Shown piece after piece: positions 6,638-8,035 of a DNA stretch of 8,035 nucleotides. Both the position numbers and the translations under genes were made by a program. Source of the stretch: an uncultured Actinomyces sp. (GTDB taxonomy: Bacteria > Actinomycetota > Actinomycetes > Actinomycetales > Actinomycetaceae); the NCBI GenBank assembly GCA_938022345.1, contig CALIEP010000404.1:1-8035 (forward strand), in the 5' to 3' direction. The notes under the pieces are model-generated. The model had not been told where the DNA came from, did no database searches, and saw only the letters and a list, made by a program, of their open reading frames with translations. The first letter of the stretch is position 1. Each line of letters starts with the position of its first letter.

Positions 6638-7865
6638 AGAGGGAATTTCGCCAGTCGGTCGAGTACGGGTCTGGTGCTGAATCGGCGGCTTCCGCGGGAC
6701 TTGCCGCTGAGGGCAGGGAAGAAGCGGGATCAGGGGAGGGTGCATAGGGGTTGTACGGCTCCGAAGATGGAGCAGGCGAGGGAGAAGCCGGAATTTGCGA
6801 GGCCGAGGCCGGCTTGGAATCGCTGGGCGCGAGGCGGGGATCGGCGGGCACAGTGCTGTTCGGCGTGCTGGTTGAGGGGGCCTGCGATCCTGTTGAGAAC
6901 GTGCTGGCAGAGGGGTCCTTTCCGCGAACGCTGAAGGGGCTTGGTGCCTGTGAAGGAGCCCCCGGCTCGCTGTGGGATGGAAGCGGTGTAGGAACGCGTA
7001 CTGGGAATCCGCCGCTCTGGTATTTGTTCTTGCGGCGCCGGCGAGCGGAATACCTTGTTATAAACGTCGCACCGCCAAATATGACAATCGCTGGGAGCAA
7101 GCGAATGATGAATTGCATGAGGCCGGACATCATTCCCGAGGAGCCTGAGCTTGAACGTGCTGATGTCGAAGAAGGGGATGGGCTGTTAGAGCTGCTTGAG
7201 TTTGCTTTGACAGTAGAGGAAGCGTCTTGCAGATTTCCGGGCATATCAACGGCTTCGATACCTTGATAGGTTTTGCGTTCTTGAGTGTGGAAATCGTTGT
7301 CGACGTCGATCGTCCCCTCGGCGGCGACGACATCCTTTCCGATATTTTTCCAGGAGACGTTATCACCTGTGCTGTCCTGGCGGGTTTCTGCTCCCTTCGT
7401 TACCTGTGTCGCGTGGAACCCTCTTCCTGAAAGGCTCACGGACTGGTAGGTGAGAGTCGCATCCTCGGGAAGTTCAAGACCGAGGTCTTCAAGCGCAATG
7501 GGGCGAGCGGCAAAGGTTACTGTTCGATTCTGATCGACAGCTGCATAGGGATTTACATGGCGATTAAAATCGGTGTCGATGGTGCATCGAGTTGAGGTTG
7601 GTGAGGCGCCGAAGGTGACGCGAGACCACTCCAATGCCACGGGGAGAGACTCGCAGACTTCCTCACTGAGGAAGTTGGACTGCTCGATGAGCAAAAACTG
7701 GTGAGTGACGCGTCCGTCAACTCGGATCCAGAATGTCTCGGAGATACTGAAACGGTGGCCCGCTGCATGAGCTGATGGAGCATTGATCACTGGCACAACC
7801 ATCGCCAAAGCGCACATGCCGGCAAGAGAGAAGGTCTCAACTCGCTTCGTCAAAGGGAAAGACAT
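6636..7865 (-). CDS. Exported single-pass membrane protein, paralogue 1, with Ser/Pro-rich cytoplasmic tail
   Basis: The protein has 409 residues and no function I can name. A signal peptide covers about residues 1-34, with cleavage after AHA. The exported domain (about 35-215) carries C71 and C94, 22 residues apart, then DFNRHVNPY, an AAEGT block and an ERKTYQG block; the cysteines probably form a disulfide. A Ser-rich linker (about 216-245) leads to one transmembrane helix (about 247-270), then the stop-transfer patch RRRRKNK, so the tail (271-409) should be cytoplasmic. The tail is Ser/Pro/Ala-rich and holds SPFS (309-312), NPYAP (372-376) and a terminal DPYSTDWRNSL. There is no lipobox around C18 and no LPXTG sorting signal. 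It is the first complete gene of the tandem set, and its TAG stop overlaps the ribosome binding site of the next gene, implying translational coupling. Its external domain is closest to that of its immediate neighbour (5592-6626). An LppM-like fold is possible but unproven. Confidence 0.85.
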   Translation of the reverse strand: MSFPLTKRVETFSLAGMCALAMVVPVINAPSAHAAGHRFSISETFWIRVDGRVTHQFLLIEQSNFLSEEVCESLPVALEWSRVTFGASPTSTRCTIDTDFNRHVNPYAAVDQNRTVTFAARPIALEDLGLELPEDATLTYQSVSLSGRGFHATQVTKGAETRQDSTGDNVSWKNIGKDVVAAEGTIDVDNDFHTQERKTYQGIEAVDMPGNLQDASSTVKANSSSSNSPSPSSTSARSSSGSSGMMSGLMQFIIRLLPAIVIFGGATFITRYSARRRRKNKYQSGGFPVRVPTPLPSHSEPGAPSQAPSPFSVRGKDPSASTFSTGSQAPSTSTPNSTVPADPRLAPSDSKPASASQIPASPSPAPSSEPYNPYAPSPDPASSLPSAASPAEAADSAPDPYSTDWRNSL

Positions 7866-7871
7866 GTCATG

Positions 7872-7876
7872 CTCCT
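7872..7876 (-). promoter_or_regulatory. Ribosome binding site of the 6636-7865 gene
   Basis: AGGAG on the minus strand, 6 nt before the ATG at 7863-7865. It supports this start. Confidence 0.75.
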
Positions 7877-7896
7877 ATGAGGGGTTAACTGCCATC

Positions 7897-7926
7897 GGGG
7901 CGACCGCGGCTGCGCGCGGTCGCCCC
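7897..7926 (-). terminator. GC-rich hairpin, probable terminator or processing site after the QYP gene
   Basis: A perfect 12-bp inverted repeat, GGGGCGACCGCG at 7897-7908 and its complement at 7915-7926, encloses a 6-nt loop. It lies 32 nt after the stop of the upstream gene and 31 nt before the start of the next. On the minus strand the stem is followed by GATGGCAGTTAAC, with no U-tract, so it is not a classical intrinsic terminator. GC-rich actinobacteria often use such stems without a U-run. It could instead allow partial read-through into the six-gene cluster or mark an mRNA processing point. Confidence 0.55.
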
Positions 7927-7958
7927 GAAAAGTTTTCACAACTGAGAGCGAGCGCTAC

Positions 7959-8035
7959 TCAGGCTTGTGGGTATTGTCCCGGGTACTGGCCTTGCTCGGG
8001 GTACTGGCAGGGCTGGGGTGCTTGCGGGTACTGTC
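7959..8035 (-). CDS. C-terminal end of an upstream gene with a Gln/Tyr/Pro-rich tail (partial)
   Basis: Only the last 24 codons and a TGA stop (7959-7961) are inside the window; the rest lies beyond base 8035. The readable end is made of Q-Y-P units: QYPQAPQPCQYPEQGQ followed by YPGQYPQA. Four QYP copies in 24 residues, ending at a stop, make this frame much more convincing than the other two, which read as mixed sequence. The composition resembles the Gln/Pro-rich cytoplasmic tail of the last gene in the cluster (27-2060), so it may be another member of the same group of membrane proteins. That is inference, because no exported domain or membrane segment is visible. Its stop is 93 nt upstream of the next gene, with a strong hairpin in between. 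Function unknown. Confidence 0.7.
   Translation of the reverse strand, partial: QYPQAPQPCQYPEQGQYPGQYPQA

Noticed and set aside
6751..7266. Plus-strand 171-codon open frame
   Set aside because: It lies fully opposite paralogue 1, has Gly/Ala/Glu-rich shadow composition and lacks a ribosome binding site.
7808..7865. Lipoprotein signals at the Cys residues inside the signal peptides
   Set aside because: Residues before these cysteines (AGM-C, FLA-C, AFA-C, AAV-C) do not fit a lipobox, and normal signal peptidase I sites such as AHA and THA follow.
27..7865. Cell-wall anchoring by sortase
   Set aside because: No LPXTG-like motif occurs before the transmembrane helices, and the helices are followed by long tails rather than ending the protein.

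Overview
The window looks like part of the chromosome of a moderately GC-rich Gram-positive bacterium, most likely an actinomycete and perhaps an Actinomycetaceae-type genus. This is an inference from the GC content by eye, the Shine-Dalgarno-led starts, the Sec signal peptides and the Ala/Pro/Gln-rich cytoplasmic tails. I cannot name the species. All credible genes lie on the minus strand, so transcription runs from high to low coordinates. I see no gene on the plus strand, no RNA gene, no insertion sequence and no CRISPR array.

Layout in transcription order. First comes the 3' end of an upstream gene (7959-8035) that encodes a Gln/Tyr/Pro-rich C-terminus. A perfect 12-bp GC-rich hairpin follows (7897-7926). 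Then come six tandem genes at 6636-7865, 5592-6626, 4269-5483, 3250-4212, 2143-3195 and 27-2060. Gaps between them are 9 to 108 nt and each has a good Shine-Dalgarno sequence, so they read as one operon. A weak internal promoter candidate precedes the last gene. No gap between genes exceeds about 110 bases.

All six complete genes are paralogues with the same plan: an N-terminal signal peptide, an exported domain of about 180 residues with two cysteines exactly 23 positions apart, a low-complexity linker, one transmembrane helix, a basic stop-transfer patch, and a long cytoplasmic tail predicted to be disordered. This is a type I, receptor-like topology. The five middle genes are clear relatives. 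They share D-x-S-K-like residues before the first Cys, DFNRxxNPY after the second, an A-E-G block and an ERKxFNG block. The last gene is a remote relative that keeps the Cys spacing but carries a tail of about 400 residues, very rich in Gln, Pro and Ala, with QQWGQ repeats in a 51-bp register.

I do not recognise a named family with certainty. The architecture and order of conserved elements recall the LppM-type exported domain of actinobacteria, but no lipobox is present and this link is a hypothesis. The divergent tails retain short NPF/NPY and W-R motifs, which suggests a common cytoplasmic binding partner. The cluster could be a set of related surface receptors or assembly factors with varied external domains and a shared internal connection. 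That functional reading is inference.

Three starts need care. The gene at 3250-4212 probably starts at a GTG, and those at 2143-3195 and 27-2060 at ATG codons 12 and 36 bases inside upstream TTG codons. SD placement and, for the first two, alignment of the cysteines support these choices.
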